Assembly (NCBI RefSeq): GCF_037963865.1
Contig: NZ_CP150170.1
Span: forward strand, 1,736,001-1,800,000
Reading direction: 5' to 3'
DNA from: Paenibacillus sp. FSL R10-2734
GTDB lineage: Bacteria; Bacillota; Bacilli; Paenibacillales; Paenibacillaceae
DNA length: 64,000 nt
In this document: positions 25,375 to 34,325 of the stretch, in pieces
How positions within the stretch are numbered: the stretch's first letter is position 1
Layout of the letters: the number at the start of each line of letters is the position of its first letter
Notes under the pieces: generated by a model
Database searches by the model: none
Told to the model about the DNA's origin: nothing
What the model saw: only the letters and a program-made list of their open reading frames with translations
Made by a program: the position numbers and the translations under genes

Positions 25375-27117
25375 ATGGCAACAGCAAATATCATTATCGT
25401 GGGCGGCGGTCTGGCCGGTCTGATGGCTACCATCAAGGCAGCGGAGTCCGGTGCACATGTCAATTTATTCTCATTAGTTCCTGTAAAAAGATCACACTCC
25501 GTATGTGCGCAAGGCGGCATCAACGGTGCTGTAAATACAAAAGGTGAGGGCGACTCCCCTTGGGAGCATTTCGACGACACCGTCTACGGTGGTGACTTCT
25601 TGGCGAATCAGCCACCGGTCAAGGCGATGTGTGAAGCGGCGCCGGGCATCATTCACCTTATGGACCGGATGGGTGTAATGTTCAACCGCACACCAGAGGG
25701 ACTGCTCGACTTCCGTCGTTTCGGCGGAACGAAGCGTCACCGCACTGCCTTTGCTGGCGCGACGACAGGACAGCAGCTTCTATACGCACTGGATGAGCAA
25801 GTGCGCCGCTGGGAATCCGAAGGTCTCGTAACTAAACGTGAGAACTGGGAGTTCCTATCCGCTATCATCGACGACGAAGGCGTATGCCGCGGCATCAGCG
25901 CCCAGAATCTCAAGACAATGGAGATTGAGACTTTTCCTGCGGATGCTGTTATTTTGGCTAGCGGTGGGCCTGGTATTATTTTTGGTAAAACGACGAACTC
26001 CGTAATTAATACGGGTACAGCCGCTAGTGCGGTGTACCAGCAAGGCGTGCATTATGCCAACGGAGAATTTATACAGATTCACCCAACGGCTATTCCGGGG
26101 GATGACAAGCTTCGATTGATGTCGGAATCGGCACGTGGTGAAGGTGGTCGCATCTGGACTTATAAAGACGGTAAACCGTGGTATTTCCTCGAAGAGAAAT
26201 ATCCGTCTTACGGTAACTTGGTACCGCGCGATATTGCTACACGTGAGATTTTTAATGTATGTGTGGATCAAGGGCTGGGTATTAACGGCGAGAACATGGT
26301 GTATTTGGATCTCTCTCACAAGGACCCGAAAGAGCTGGACGTGAAGCTTGGCGGGATTATTGAAATTTACGAAAAATTCATGGGGGATGATCCCCGTAAA
26401 ATACCGATGAAAATCTTCCCAGCTGTGCACTATTCCATGGGCGGTATATGGGTTGATTACAACCAAATGACAAACATTCCTGGTCTTTTTGCGGCAGGCG
26501 AATGTGAATATCAATATCATGGAGCGAATCGTCTAGGCGCTAACTCTTTGGTATCTGCCATTTACGGCGGTATGGTTGCTGGACCAAAGGCTGTTGAATA
26601 CATTAAGGGTCTGAAGAAATCATCACAGGATATCTCTTCATCCGTATACGATAGCTTCCACAAAAAGCAGACAGACAAATATGAGTCTCTGCTAGCGATG
26701 TCAGGTACAGAGAATGCTTACGTGATTCACAAGGAACTGGGCGAATGGATGACTGCCAATATGACAGTTGTGCGGCACAATCCGAAGCTGGAAGCGACCA
26801 TTGGCAAAATCAAAGAGCTTAAAGAGCGTTATCGCAATATTAATATGAGTGATACCTCGCGCTGGAATAACCAAGGAGTGGCCTTCACCCGTCAGCTATG
26901 GAACATGCTGGAGCTGTCCGAAGCGATGACACTGGGCGCGCTTATGCGCAATGAGAGCCGCGGTGCACATTACAAGCCGGAATTCCCGGATCGTAATGAT
27001 GAGGAGTTCTTGAAGACTACGAAAGCAGCCTGGACTGCAGATGGTCCGCAAATCTCCTATGATGAAGTTGATGTCTCACTGATTCCTCCACGGGTACGTG
27101 ATTATTCGAAGGATTAA
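25375..27117 (+). CDS. sdhA: Succinate dehydrogenase flavoprotein subunit
   Basis: A 580-residue catalytic subunit with covalently bound FAD that oxidises succinate to fumarate. The FAD-binding loop is IIIVGGGLAGLMATIKAAES; the flavin-linking His lies in RSHSVCAQGGINGA; the active-site region includes HPTAIPGDDKL, SARGEGG and the catalytic Arg in the TRDLVPRDIA-equivalent NLVPRDIATREI. The C-terminal cap has the SRGAHYKPEFP motif of the family. GGGAGTG lies upstream of the ATG. Second gene of sdhCAB. Confidence 0.97.
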   Translation: MATANIIIVGGGLAGLMATIKAAESGAHVNLFSLVPVKRSHSVCAQGGINGAVNTKGEGDSPWEHFDDTVYGGDFLANQPPVKAMCEAAPGIIHLMDRMGVMFNRTPEGLLDFRRFGGTKRHRTAFAGATTGQQLLYALDEQVRRWESEGLVTKRENWEFLSAIIDDEGVCRGISAQNLKTMEIETFPADAVILASGGPGIIFGKTTNSVINTGTAASAVYQQGVHYANGEFIQIHPTAIPGDDKLRLMSESARGEGGRIWTYKDGKPWYFLEEKYPSYGNLVPRDIATREIFNVCVDQGLGINGENMVYLDLSHKDPKELDVKLGGIIEIYEKFMGDDPRKIPMKIFPAVHYSMGGIWVDYNQMTNIPGLFAAGECEYQYHGANRLGANSLVSAIYGGMVAGPKAVEYIKGLKKSSQDISSSVYDSFHKKQTDKYESLLAMSGTENAYVIHKELGEWMTANMTVVRHNPKLEATIGKIKELKERYRNINMSDTSRWNNQGVAFTRQLWNMLELSEAMTLGALMRNESRGAHYKPEFPDRNDEEFLKTTKAAWTADGPQISYDEVDVSLIPPRVRDYSKD

Positions 27118-27192
27118 TAATTACTAGCTTCTGAACAGCTTGCGAGGCAAGCTTCAAGAAATAAAATTAGGCAATTTGAGGAGGGAACCATT

Positions 27193-27957
27193 ATGGCGGA
27201 AACTGCTACAGCTCCCAAAAACGTAAAATTTATCATTACCCGCCAGGACGAACCGCAAAGCTCATCTTATATTGAGGAATTTGAGCTTCCTTATCGTCCA
27301 GGTATGAATGTAATCAGTGCATTGATGGAAATTCAGCGTAACCCTGTGAATGCCAAAGGTGACAGCACAGTTCCGGTCTGCTGGGATTCCAACTGTCTAG
27401 AAGAAGTATGCGGAGCTTGCTCGATGGTGATTAACGGTAAACCACGCCAAGCCTGCGCAGCACTAATAGACAATCTGGAGCAGCCCGTACGTATCGAGCC
27501 TATGAAGACATTTCCGGTAGTGCGTGACTTAGTCATTGACCGTACACGGATGTTCAATGCGCTTAAACGAGTGAAGGCTTGGATTCCAATCGACGGTACG
27601 TACGATCTTGGACCGGGACCACGGATGCCGGAGAAGAAACGGCAGTGGGCTTATGAATTATCGAAATGTATGACTTGCGGCGTGTGCTTGGAGGCTTGTC
27701 CAAATGTCAACGAAAAGACGGATTTCATCGGACCTGCAGCTATCTCTCAAGTACGCCTGTTCAACGCCCATCCTACGGGTGAAATGAATGCAGATGAAAG
27801 ATTGGACGCTCTAATGGATGATGGCGGTATTGATGGTTGTGGTAACTCACAGAACTGTGTACGCGCTTGTCCGAAGGGGATTCCTCTTACCACATCTATT
27901 GCAGAAATTAACAAGCAGACGACGAAACATATGTTCAAACGCTGGTTAGGTGTGTAA
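27193..27957 (+). CDS. sdhB: Succinate dehydrogenase iron-sulfur subunit
   Basis: A 254-residue subunit that conducts electrons from SdhA to the membrane anchor through three clusters. The [2Fe-2S] cysteines are in WDSNCLEEVCGACSMVING; the second and third clusters are bound by CMTCGVCLEACPN and CGNSQNCVRACPKGIPL. TTTGAGGAGGG precedes the ATG. Last gene of the operon, with a hairpin terminator downstream. Confidence 0.97.
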   Translation: MAETATAPKNVKFIITRQDEPQSSSYIEEFELPYRPGMNVISALMEIQRNPVNAKGDSTVPVCWDSNCLEEVCGACSMVINGKPRQACAALIDNLEQPVRIEPMKTFPVVRDLVIDRTRMFNALKRVKAWIPIDGTYDLGPGPRMPEKKRQWAYELSKCMTCGVCLEACPNVNEKTDFIGPAAISQVRLFNAHPTGEMNADERLDALMDDGGIDGCGNSQNCVRACPKGIPLTTSIAEINKQTTKHMFKRWLGV

Positions 27958-27985
27958 TAAGTAGTACCGCCAGATCTTTAATTTT

Positions 27986-28034
27986 GAGCTATCCTCAAAG
28001 GTGGATTTTTATTCGCCGGGGATAGCCTTTTTGT
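27986..28034 (+). terminator. Terminator of sdhCAB
   Basis: GAGCTATCCTC pairs with GGGGATAGCC across a loop, then TTTTTG. Confidence 0.75.
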
Positions 28035-28088
28035 TTATAATTGGTAGGTAACAGGAAATTCGTCAAGCTCAGGATACTGAATTGTATA

Positions 28089-28097
28089 TGCTATAAT
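28089..28097 (+). promoter_or_regulatory. Extended -10 promoter element before the DUF3891 gene
   Basis: TGCTATAAT is a perfect extended -10; no good -35 is evident. Confidence 0.5.
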
Positions 28098-28145
28098 ATC
28101 CATTGTTAACGTACGTTAGGCGTGGAACAACAGGGAGGAATAATC

Positions 28146-28937
28146 GTGATTTGTCGGGAGCATGATGGTGCAATTGTAATGGTTAAACAGCATGATCACG
28201 GGAAGTTAGCTGGAGAGCTCGCCATTTGGTTCAAGGAAGAGCATGTGCCAGAAGAAGGACGCCGGGACGAGGTGCTCTGGGCTGTGGCAGAACATGACCG
28301 GGGCTGGATTGATCTGGATGAGACGCCCTTTTGGAACGATGCGGAGCACGCGCCTTACAGCTTTATTGATTTTCCTGTAGTGCCGAAGCTGACCTTTTAT
28401 AAGCGAGGGCTTGATGAGATCGAGGCGCGGACACCGTATGGAGCGCTCCTGTGCAGCTTGCATTTTGAACGACTCATTAAGATTTCGGGACTGGATTATC
28501 CAGAACTGACTTTATATCAAGAGCATGAAGAGGAACGTAGATCCCGTATTCACCGAGAACTGGAAGTATCCAAGCCTATCGGTGAGGATGAGCTGTATTA
28601 TGATGCCCGCCTATTAGAATTTTGCGATGATCTATCCTTATATTTGGCTTTAAATGAGCCTGGGTGTCCAAAATCAGAGGAGCATCCTTGGTGGCGTGAA
28701 GGGTTCTCTGGCAGTGAAGATTTTAGTTTTACGTCAGGTCGTAGGATAACCGTGGAGTGGAAAGATAAGTCAACGTTAGTGCTGGATCCTTTTCCATTTA
28801 AGAAGACGGTTGAAGTAGCCTTTATGCTGAGACGAGTCCTGAAATCAGAAGTTGCTAAGAGAGGCATCGCACCCGCATACGGCGATACGCTGGAAGAAGA
28901 ATGTAGAATTGTACTGACGGCTCGAAAAGAAAGCTGA
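28146..28937 (+). CDS. DUF3891 family protein
   Basis: A 263-residue protein matching the DUF3891 family, whose function is unknown. The family pattern is a His-rich N-terminal half: VKQHDHGKLAGELAIWF, AVAEHDRGWIDLD and an all-helical region with SLHFERLI, which resembles HD-like metal sites but is not proven to be one. I start at GTG 28,146, six bases after AGGGAGGA; the frame is open to 28,122 but that start lacks a site. It lies 19 bases before the phosphoesterase gene, so the two are probably cotranscribed. Confidence 0.82.
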   Translation: MICREHDGAIVMVKQHDHGKLAGELAIWFKEEHVPEEGRRDEVLWAVAEHDRGWIDLDETPFWNDAEHAPYSFIDFPVVPKLTFYKRGLDEIEARTPYGALLCSLHFERLIKISGLDYPELTLYQEHEEERRSRIHRELEVSKPIGEDELYYDARLLEFCDDLSLYLALNEPGCPKSEEHPWWREGFSGSEDFSFTSGRRITVEWKDKSTLVLDPFPFKKTVEVAFMLRRVLKSEVAKRGIAPAYGDTLEEECRIVLTARKES

Positions 28938-28956
28938 AGGAAAGGAGAATCTCCGT

Positions 28957-29901
28957 ATGAAGATACAATCGTCTGGGGCTTCTCCCAATAAGGAAAACAA
29001 TAATCCGAGTAGAGACACCCACTCTAGTGCCTCTGGACGGCGATCTCAGGGCAAGACAACAATGTCCCGCCGGCAATTCCTGGCTCGGGGTGTGGCCACT
29101 GTAATCGGCGCTGGCTTGCTTACAAGTGGTTATGCTTGGCAAGGGGAGCCAAACTGGATTGAGGTAACTAAACTGAATCTGTCTCTCAAAGATCTTCCTA
29201 CCGCTTTTTCAGGCATGAAGGTTGTCCATTTCAGTGATACTCATTTGGGGTTTAATAAGGATGCCCGAGATCTGGCTCGGCTTGCAGAACGTATAGCTAA
29301 GGCAGAGCCAGATCTTATATGCTTTACAGGTGACATCGTGGATAGCGACCCTGAGGATCTTGTAGCCTCCGTACCTGTATTGGCAGAGCTGAGTGCTCCT
29401 CTAGGAAAATATGCGGTTCTAGGCAACCATGATTTCAAGAATACGAAGCGGATTGTCGAGTTACTGGAGTCTGCTGGCTTCCGGGTGCTAAGGAATGAAT
29501 CCTATCTTCTAAAAAGAGGCGGAGCCGTTATGGCTGTGACGGGACTGGATGATCTGCTGCATGGCGAGCCTGACCCTGTGAAGGCACTTAGTGGCGTGCC
29601 TGCAGGAACCTTTACCGTTCTGATGATGCATGAACCGGATTATGCAGATACAGCACAGGCTCATTCATTTCATTTACAGCTATCCGGGCACAGTCATGGT
29701 GGACAAATTCGCATGCCGTTTGTAGGTGCGCCATTTACCCCTTATGGATCCCAAAAATACATAAATGGATTGTATTATACAGATGCCAAGCGCATGCCCG
29801 TGTATGTGAATAGAGGCTTTGGCGAAACAGTCATGCCTTTTCGTTTTCTCTGTAGACCGGAATTAACGGTGCTGACGTTGCAACATTCATCGGATGAATA
29901 G
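28957..29901 (+). CDS. Tat-exported metallophosphoesterase (YkuE-like)
   Basis: A 314-residue calcineurin-like phosphoesterase. Metal-binding motifs are HFSDTHLGFN (DxH), GDIVDSDP (GDxxD), LGNHDF (GNHD), MHEPDY and SGHSHGGQ. The N-terminus has a twin-arginine signal (SRRQFLARGVATVIGAGLL near residue 37), as in B. subtilis YkuE, a known Tat substrate, so the enzyme should act outside the membrane. The n-region ahead of the RR motif is unusually long (about 36 residues); translation may instead start at the internal ATG just before SRR. Substrate unknown. Confidence 0.88.
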   Translation: MKIQSSGASPNKENNNPSRDTHSSASGRRSQGKTTMSRRQFLARGVATVIGAGLLTSGYAWQGEPNWIEVTKLNLSLKDLPTAFSGMKVVHFSDTHLGFNKDARDLARLAERIAKAEPDLICFTGDIVDSDPEDLVASVPVLAELSAPLGKYAVLGNHDFKNTKRIVELLESAGFRVLRNESYLLKRGGAVMAVTGLDDLLHGEPDPVKALSGVPAGTFTVLMMHEPDYADTAQAHSFHLQLSGHSHGGQIRMPFVGAPFTPYGSQKYINGLYYTDAKRMPVYVNRGFGETVMPFRFLCRPELTVLTLQHSSDE

Positions 29902-29935
29902 GTTAAACTATTAGCTGTATGGAGGGGGAGAGAGT

Positions 29936-30478
29936 ATGAGCACCTATGAGGCAGTATTGTTCCAGACGCAACATGGTGTGGCGGTTGACCTGAGGCTGAT
30001 CCTGCCTGAGGATGCTTTTGCTTTGCAGCAGCTGCTCTCCCATCCAGAAGTACAGGCTCAGATTCAAATACGCACCGGCGCTGGATCAGACTCTGCTCAG
30101 GTAGAGAAGCTGGTGAACCGGATGTTATTCGCATTCGATCCTTGTGCGCTGCATGCGGGTATCTATTTGAAAGAGCAACAGAAGTTGATCGGTATTGTTG
30201 CTTTACAGCATTGGAATCGACGTGAGGGCAAGGCCACTTTAGGATATATGCTAGACCCGGCGTATTGGGGAGGCGGACTGGCGACAGAGGCGGTTGGCTT
30301 ATTCTTAAATTATAGTGTTTATACACTTGGGATAACGCGGATTGAAGGACGCTGCCGAGGAGATAATATTAGATCCGAACGTGTGATGCTTAAGAACGGT
30401 ATGATGTTGGAGCGAGTGATGCCCAGAGTGGGCTCCTTGGACGATGTAATGAAAGTATTCACATTGTTACACAAATGA
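29936..30478 (+). CDS. GNAT acetyltransferase, RimJ/RimL type
   Basis: A 180-residue GNAT protein of the RimJ-like subgroup. The pattern GYMLDPAYWGGGLATEAVGL is the acetyl-CoA binding region, followed by RIEGRCRGDNIRSERVMLKN GM-type sequence, where the family has xNxxSxxVLEKxG. The ATG follows GGAGGGGGAGAG. It lies 34 bases after the phosphoesterase and may belong to the same transcript. Substrate unknown; ribosomal protein or small-molecule amines are both possible. Confidence 0.85.
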   Translation: MSTYEAVLFQTQHGVAVDLRLILPEDAFALQQLLSHPEVQAQIQIRTGAGSDSAQVEKLVNRMLFAFDPCALHAGIYLKEQQKLIGIVALQHWNRREGKATLGYMLDPAYWGGGLATEAVGLFLNYSVYTLGITRIEGRCRGDNIRSERVMLKNGMMLERVMPRVGSLDDVMKVFTLLHK

Positions 30479-30551
30479 AATAATGCCGTTATGAAACTCT
30501 AACAGTGTCCGGTTAAACTAAGTACATGACCCCCTTTTAAAAATATAAATG

Positions 30552-30587
30552 CTTTGGGACCCGATGATTCGGGTCCATTTTTTTTGG
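30552..30587 (+). terminator. Terminator after the GNAT gene
   Basis: GGACCCGA and TCGGGTCC pair, followed by eight T. Confidence 0.9.
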
Positions 30588-30771
30588 AACGGACTCAGAT
30601 GCACCTATTTGTGCATTTTTAACCTTTTGGTGCGAGTTACGGACTCCAGGGACGTTATTCGTCTAAAATAGGGAGAAATTTGAGTGGTTTTGAGCAAATA
30701 ACGTCCGTGGAGTCCGGTTAGCATGCGAAAACAGCGGATTTGGTGCAAATAAGGGCACTGGAGTCCGCATG
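30588..30771. repeat. Palindromic intergenic element, locus B
   Basis: Copies in order: ACGGACTCAGATGCACCTAT and ACGGACTCCAGGGACGTTAT (forward), then AATAACGTCCGTGGAGTCCG and AATAAGGGCACTGGAGTCCG (inverted). It has the same two-forward, two-inverted layout as locus A. Confidence 0.8.
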
Positions 30772-30860
30772 GGGATAGTGGTTACGTTCTAGCGAGCTTT
30801 TGATGAGCTGTCGGATCAGTTGAAGGTGCGCCAAGGGAACTCGACTTCTTAGAAGGCTTG

Positions 30861-30908
30861 AACACTTACCGTCCTTATAAGGACGCCGAAGGCGTTTATG
30901 TTTGGCAG
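30861..30908. repeat. Nested hairpin repeat, copy 1
   Basis: Contains CTTACCGTCCTTATAAGGAC followed by GCCGAAGGCGTTTATG. GTCCTTATAAGGAC is a perfect palindrome. A better copy lies at 44,239. Confidence 0.75.
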
Positions 30909-30972
30909 TATATCAACCAATCGTTTATGATTAATACACCGAAGAATGGAATTAACAAGGAGGCGTAACATC

Positions 30973-31713
30973 TTGAATGAAGTGGTACAGACTTTAAAGA
31001 ATCATCGTTCTTTCCGGCAATATTCGGACCAGCCTGTGGAACCAGAGAAGCTCAAGGCAATGATTGAAGCGGCCCAGGCCGCACCCTCATGGGTTCATGG
31101 TCAGCAGGTTTCTATTATAGCTATCAAAGATCCTGCGCGTAAGCAGCAGCTTTCAGTTTTGTGCGGAAATCAGAAGCATGTAGCAGCAGCACCCGTATTT
31201 CTGGTATTCTGTATGGACTTTTACAGGGCAAAAGTAGCAAGTAGAGTGGAAGGCAAGGCTTTTGAAGCGGTAAAAGATGTAGATGCGCTGCTCGTTGGAG
31301 CTACAGATGTCGGTATCTCATTGTCTAACGCGATTGCAGCGGCAGAATCCATGGGCCTTGGGATTATCCCTATTGGGGGTGTCCGCCGCAATACAGCAGG
31401 CGTAATTGATCTGTTAAAGCTGCCGGAGTACGTATTCCCTATCGTCGGGCTCTGTGTCGGATATCCAGCCGAAGAGGCCACTCAGAAGCCACGGCTGCCG
31501 ATGGAAGCCGTATATCATGAGGAACAATACAATCCGGATGTGGAAGGCCTCCTAAAGGCGTATAATCAAACTCACCGTGAATTTTTGCAGCAGCAGGGAT
31601 TAACGGAGAGAGATTGGACGAGCACGATTGCTCATTTTTATGATATCAATCCGGAATATGGAGATGCGAAGCGCACCCTGAAGAAGCAAGGCTTCACCTG
31701 CGATAACCTATAA
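30973..31713 (+). CDS. nfrA: NADPH-dependent nitroreductase/flavin reductase NfrA
   Basis: A 246-residue FMN-dependent oxidoreductase of the nitroreductase superfamily, NfrA subgroup, which uses NADPH to reduce nitro compounds, flavins and quinones. FMN contacts are LKNHRSFRQYSDQPV near the N-terminus and ESMGLGIIPIGGVRRN. The long helical extension with KPRLPMEAVYHEEQY is characteristic of the subgroup. The start is TTG at 30,973, nine bases after AGGAGG; no ATG is nearby. B. subtilis NfrA is 249 residues. Confidence 0.9.
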   Translation: MNEVVQTLKNHRSFRQYSDQPVEPEKLKAMIEAAQAAPSWVHGQQVSIIAIKDPARKQQLSVLCGNQKHVAAAPVFLVFCMDFYRAKVASRVEGKAFEAVKDVDALLVGATDVGISLSNAIAAAESMGLGIIPIGGVRRNTAGVIDLLKLPEYVFPIVGLCVGYPAEEATQKPRLPMEAVYHEEQYNPDVEGLLKAYNQTHREFLQQQGLTERDWTSTIAHFYDINPEYGDAKRTLKKQGFTCDNL

Positions 31714-31721
31714 ATAAACGA

Positions 31722-31796
31722 AAATGCACCAAGCGGAGATTGGTTTAAAGGAGGGTGAACCCCACCCCTAAACCAATAACGCTTGGTGCATTTGTT
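31722..31796. terminator. Bidirectional terminator between nfrA and the PHP gene
   Basis: AAATGCACCAAGCG pairs with CGCTTGGTGCATTT, and TTGGTTTA with TAAACCAA inside. Confidence 0.85.
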
Positions 31797-31805
31797 TATG
31801 CTTGA

Positions 31806-32615
31806 TCACAGAGAAACTTTAATTTTCTCGCGCTGCTTGTAATAAACCCAATGTGTAAAACCTATCTCTTTGAGCTGTGCGGCTACCGCATCCCGATCTT
31901 CTGCGATCCGGGAGGGCTTATGTGCATCCGAACCAAAAGTAACCTCAACGCCAAAATGCAATGCGCGCTCCAGTATATCTGCTGATGGATACCAGCCTCC
32001 AACCAGCTTGGTTCCGCCTGAAGTATTAATTTCGATCGTTACGTCACATTCACTGATCACTTTTAGACAATCATCAATCGGCTTAGGAGCGGGGATATCA
32101 GAAAAGGCCGGGTAGTTTCCTTTCATCGCATCAATGTGCCCGAGAATTTGGAACATACCACTGCGGGCGGAATCTGCAATCAATCGGTAATAATCAGATT
32201 TTACGCGAATCTGTTCATTCTTGCTAAGCCCTTTCCAGCGACCCTTGTTAAAGATGCTAACGCCACCGACACTATGTACCGATCCAATCACATAATCAAA
32301 AGGGTAGGCGGATAATATCTTACGGTATAGCTCGGCATGCTCAGGGAAGTAGTCTGATTCGATGCCTAGCAGAACGTCGATTACACCTTCGTATTCTTTT
32401 TTGAGGGAAAGGACTTCCTCAACATAATTTGAAAATTCAGACTTAGCCATAGCGATTTGAGGAAAAGCTTGCTCGGAAGGGCTCCCGAAATATGGGGTAT
32501 GGTCAGAAATGCCTATCGCCCCTAGACCTGCCGAAATCCCAGCCTCGATATAATCTCTAATCGTTCCGTCGGCATGGCCACAGCGGAAATGATGTGTATG
32601 CAGGTCAAATTTCAT
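31806..32615 (-). CDS. PHP-domain histidinol-phosphatase family protein
   Basis: A 269-residue PHP-superfamily phosphoesterase. Metal ligands are visible in FDLHTHHFRCGHADG (HxH), AIGISDHTPYF, GIESDYFPEH, VIGSVHSVGG, ILGHIDAMK and FGSDAHKPSRI. In Firmicutes such proteins supply histidinol-phosphate phosphatase for histidine synthesis, but some act on other phosphates; no his genes lie nearby to settle it. The start is ATG 32,615 with AAGGAG nine bases upstream; a TTG directly before it was not used. Confidence 0.82.
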   Translation of the reverse strand: MKFDLHTHHFRCGHADGTIRDYIEAGISAGLGAIGISDHTPYFGSPSEQAFPQIAMAKSEFSNYVEEVLSLKKEYEGVIDVLLGIESDYFPEHAELYRKILSAYPFDYVIGSVHSVGGVSIFNKGRWKGLSKNEQIRVKSDYYRLIADSARSGMFQILGHIDAMKGNYPAFSDIPAPKPIDDCLKVISECDVTIEINTSGGTKLVGGWYPSADILERALHFGVEVTFGSDAHKPSRIAEDRDAVAAQLKEIGFTHWVYYKQREKIKVSL

Positions 32616-32685
32616 CAAGAACAGCTCCTTTAAACAAGGTTATGCAATAAGCTCAGAAGTATAGATTCTACTTTGCGGGTGTATT

Positions 32686-33588
32686 TTACTCAGACCCAAT
32701 AAATTGTGTCTCTGGCATACCTTTGAGGTCACTAAGAAACTGTCTCATGGCAGAGTTCACGTATTTCCCAGACTTTGTTATGACTCCTACAGGATGCGTG
32801 ACTTCTAATTCAATAATAGGCACAATTTTGAGGGAACCCGCTCGAACCTCAGCGGTCACTGACTGCTTGGAAATAATGGCTGCGCCCAAATCGAGCTCTA
32901 CCATCCGTTTCACTTCCTCGCTGCTGGTCAGTTCCATAATTACATGTGGTTGAATGCCATGCTTGGCGAATACCTCATCAGCAAATTTACGGCCCACTGT
33001 ATCCGGTGAGAGCAGAATTAGCGGGATTTTGCCTAGGGCTTCTATACCTGCGGTTTTCACTTGAGCTAAGGGGTGTCTAGGTGAGACCACCAACTCGAAC
33101 GTATCATAATACAGAATGGAAGTTGTCATGCTCGGACTACGTCCGATTAAATAGCCAATGCCTACATCGACGATTCCGTTCTCGACATGTTGATAAATTT
33201 GAGACGAGGACATTGAAGAAATGGATGTTTTGATATGAGGGAACTGGTCTTTAAAATAGGACAAAATACGCGGTAAAATCTGAATGGCGATAGAGGTCGT
33301 TGTACCGAGAATGATATGGCCTTGGGGATTATCTTCAAGATCCATAAGTCTTTCCTTAAGTTCCTCAACAATCGTCACAATTTGTTCCGCATGCTCCAGA
33401 AATACTTTTCCTTTATCAGTTAACGTAACAGGCTGATTTCGGTCAACCAACTGTGTCTTGAACTCTTCTTCAAGGCTCTTGATTTGTGCTGAAACCGCTG
33501 GCTGGGTCAAATTAAGCAGTTCTCCGGCTTTGCGAAAGCTCATCGTTTTGGAGATCGTTATAAGTGTATCCAGCTGGCTGATGTTCAT
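32686..33588 (-). CDS. LysR-family transcriptional regulator (CysL-like)
   Basis: A 300-residue LysR-type regulator beginning MNISQLDTLITISKTMSFRK with the recognition helix LNLTQPAVSAQIKSLEEEF. The effector domain is typical (GTTTSIAIQILPRILSYF, then FELVVSPRHPLA). The general look resembles the CysL/CbbR branch, which often controls sulfur or nitrogen metabolism, but I cannot assign a target. The ATG at 33,588 follows AAAGGAGGT, so the longer frame is rejected. It is divergent from cheX. Confidence 0.88.
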   Translation of the reverse strand: MNISQLDTLITISKTMSFRKAGELLNLTQPAVSAQIKSLEEEFKTQLVDRNQPVTLTDKGKVFLEHAEQIVTIVEELKERLMDLEDNPQGHIILGTTTSIAIQILPRILSYFKDQFPHIKTSISSMSSSQIYQHVENGIVDVGIGYLIGRSPSMTTSILYYDTFELVVSPRHPLAQVKTAGIEALGKIPLILLSPDTVGRKFADEVFAKHGIQPHVIMELTSSEEVKRMVELDLGAAIISKQSVTAEVRAGSLKIVPIIELEVTHPVGVITKSGKYVNSAMRQFLSDLKGMPETQFIGSE

Positions 33589-33737
33589 AGAATACCTCCT
33601 TTGGACAATCGGATAAGAATGTGGTTTTGATAATTTCTTACGTTCCATGTTGGCATTTGATTTAAATTATAGGAGATAATACCCGACAGAGCAATGTTGA
33701 GGCATAAACAAACTTGGGTTTGATTTCGACATGTACA

Positions 33738-33764
33738 TTAATTTTTGCTGAATTATGCCGATAT
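33738..33764 (+). promoter_or_regulatory. Sigma-D (flagellar)-type promoter before cheX
   Basis: TTAA (33,738-33,741), 15 bases, then GCCGATAT (33,757-33,764). The -10 is a perfect match to the Bacillus sigma-D consensus and the -35 matches at three of four positions. Confidence 0.7.
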
Positions 33765-33841
33765 ATAAAGTATAATAATCCATATTACATGGGACTTTTG
33801 GTATATGACTAAAGCACGATAAAGGGGGAGACTGGATTTTC

Positions 33842-34297
33842 ATGAAAGCAGAAGTAATTAATCCGTTTTTAGAGTCTGCACGGACAGTTATAGAACAAGT
33901 GATTCAGGTCTCGCCTTCCACTGGGAATTTAGGTATTAAAGAAATTGAACTGATCGATAATCATATATGGATTCAAGTGGGAATGACTGGTCAGCTGAGC
34001 GGAGATATTATATTTGGTATCGCGGAGCAGGTAGCCTTGCGAATGGTATCAATTATGATGGGCGGCTATGTGATTACGGAGATGGATGAGATGGGTCAGA
34101 GTGCAATTTCAGAGCTGGGGAATATGATCAGTGGGAATGCCAGTACGATTCTATATAATCAGGGAGTTACGGTAGATATAAGCCCACCTCAAATTATGAA
34201 GCTAGAGAGCATGTCTTTTTTACCTCGCAGAGCGCTTAGTATTCCGTTATTGATGGATGGGGTCGGAGAGATGGATATTCAGGTGATGATCTCTTAG
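33842..34297 (+). CDS. cheX: CheX-type CheY-P phosphatase
   Basis: A 151-residue CheC/CheX family protein. CheX removes phosphate from CheY-P and so resets chemotaxis signalling. The signature SELGNMISGNASTILY fits the single active-site motif (E-x2-N) of CheX, whereas CheC usually has two. The N-terminal MKAEVINPFLESARTVIEQV is also typical. AAGGGGGAG precedes the ATG. The sigma-D-like promoter upstream agrees with a motility role although no other che or fli gene lies in the window. Confidence 0.85.
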   Translation: MKAEVINPFLESARTVIEQVIQVSPSTGNLGIKEIELIDNHIWIQVGMTGQLSGDIIFGIAEQVALRMVSIMMGGYVITEMDEMGQSAISELGNMISGNASTILYNQGVTVDISPPQIMKLESMSFLPRRALSIPLLMDGVGEMDIQVMIS

Positions 34298-34325
34298 ACA
34301 AGAGTTAGGAGCTGAAATACTTTTT

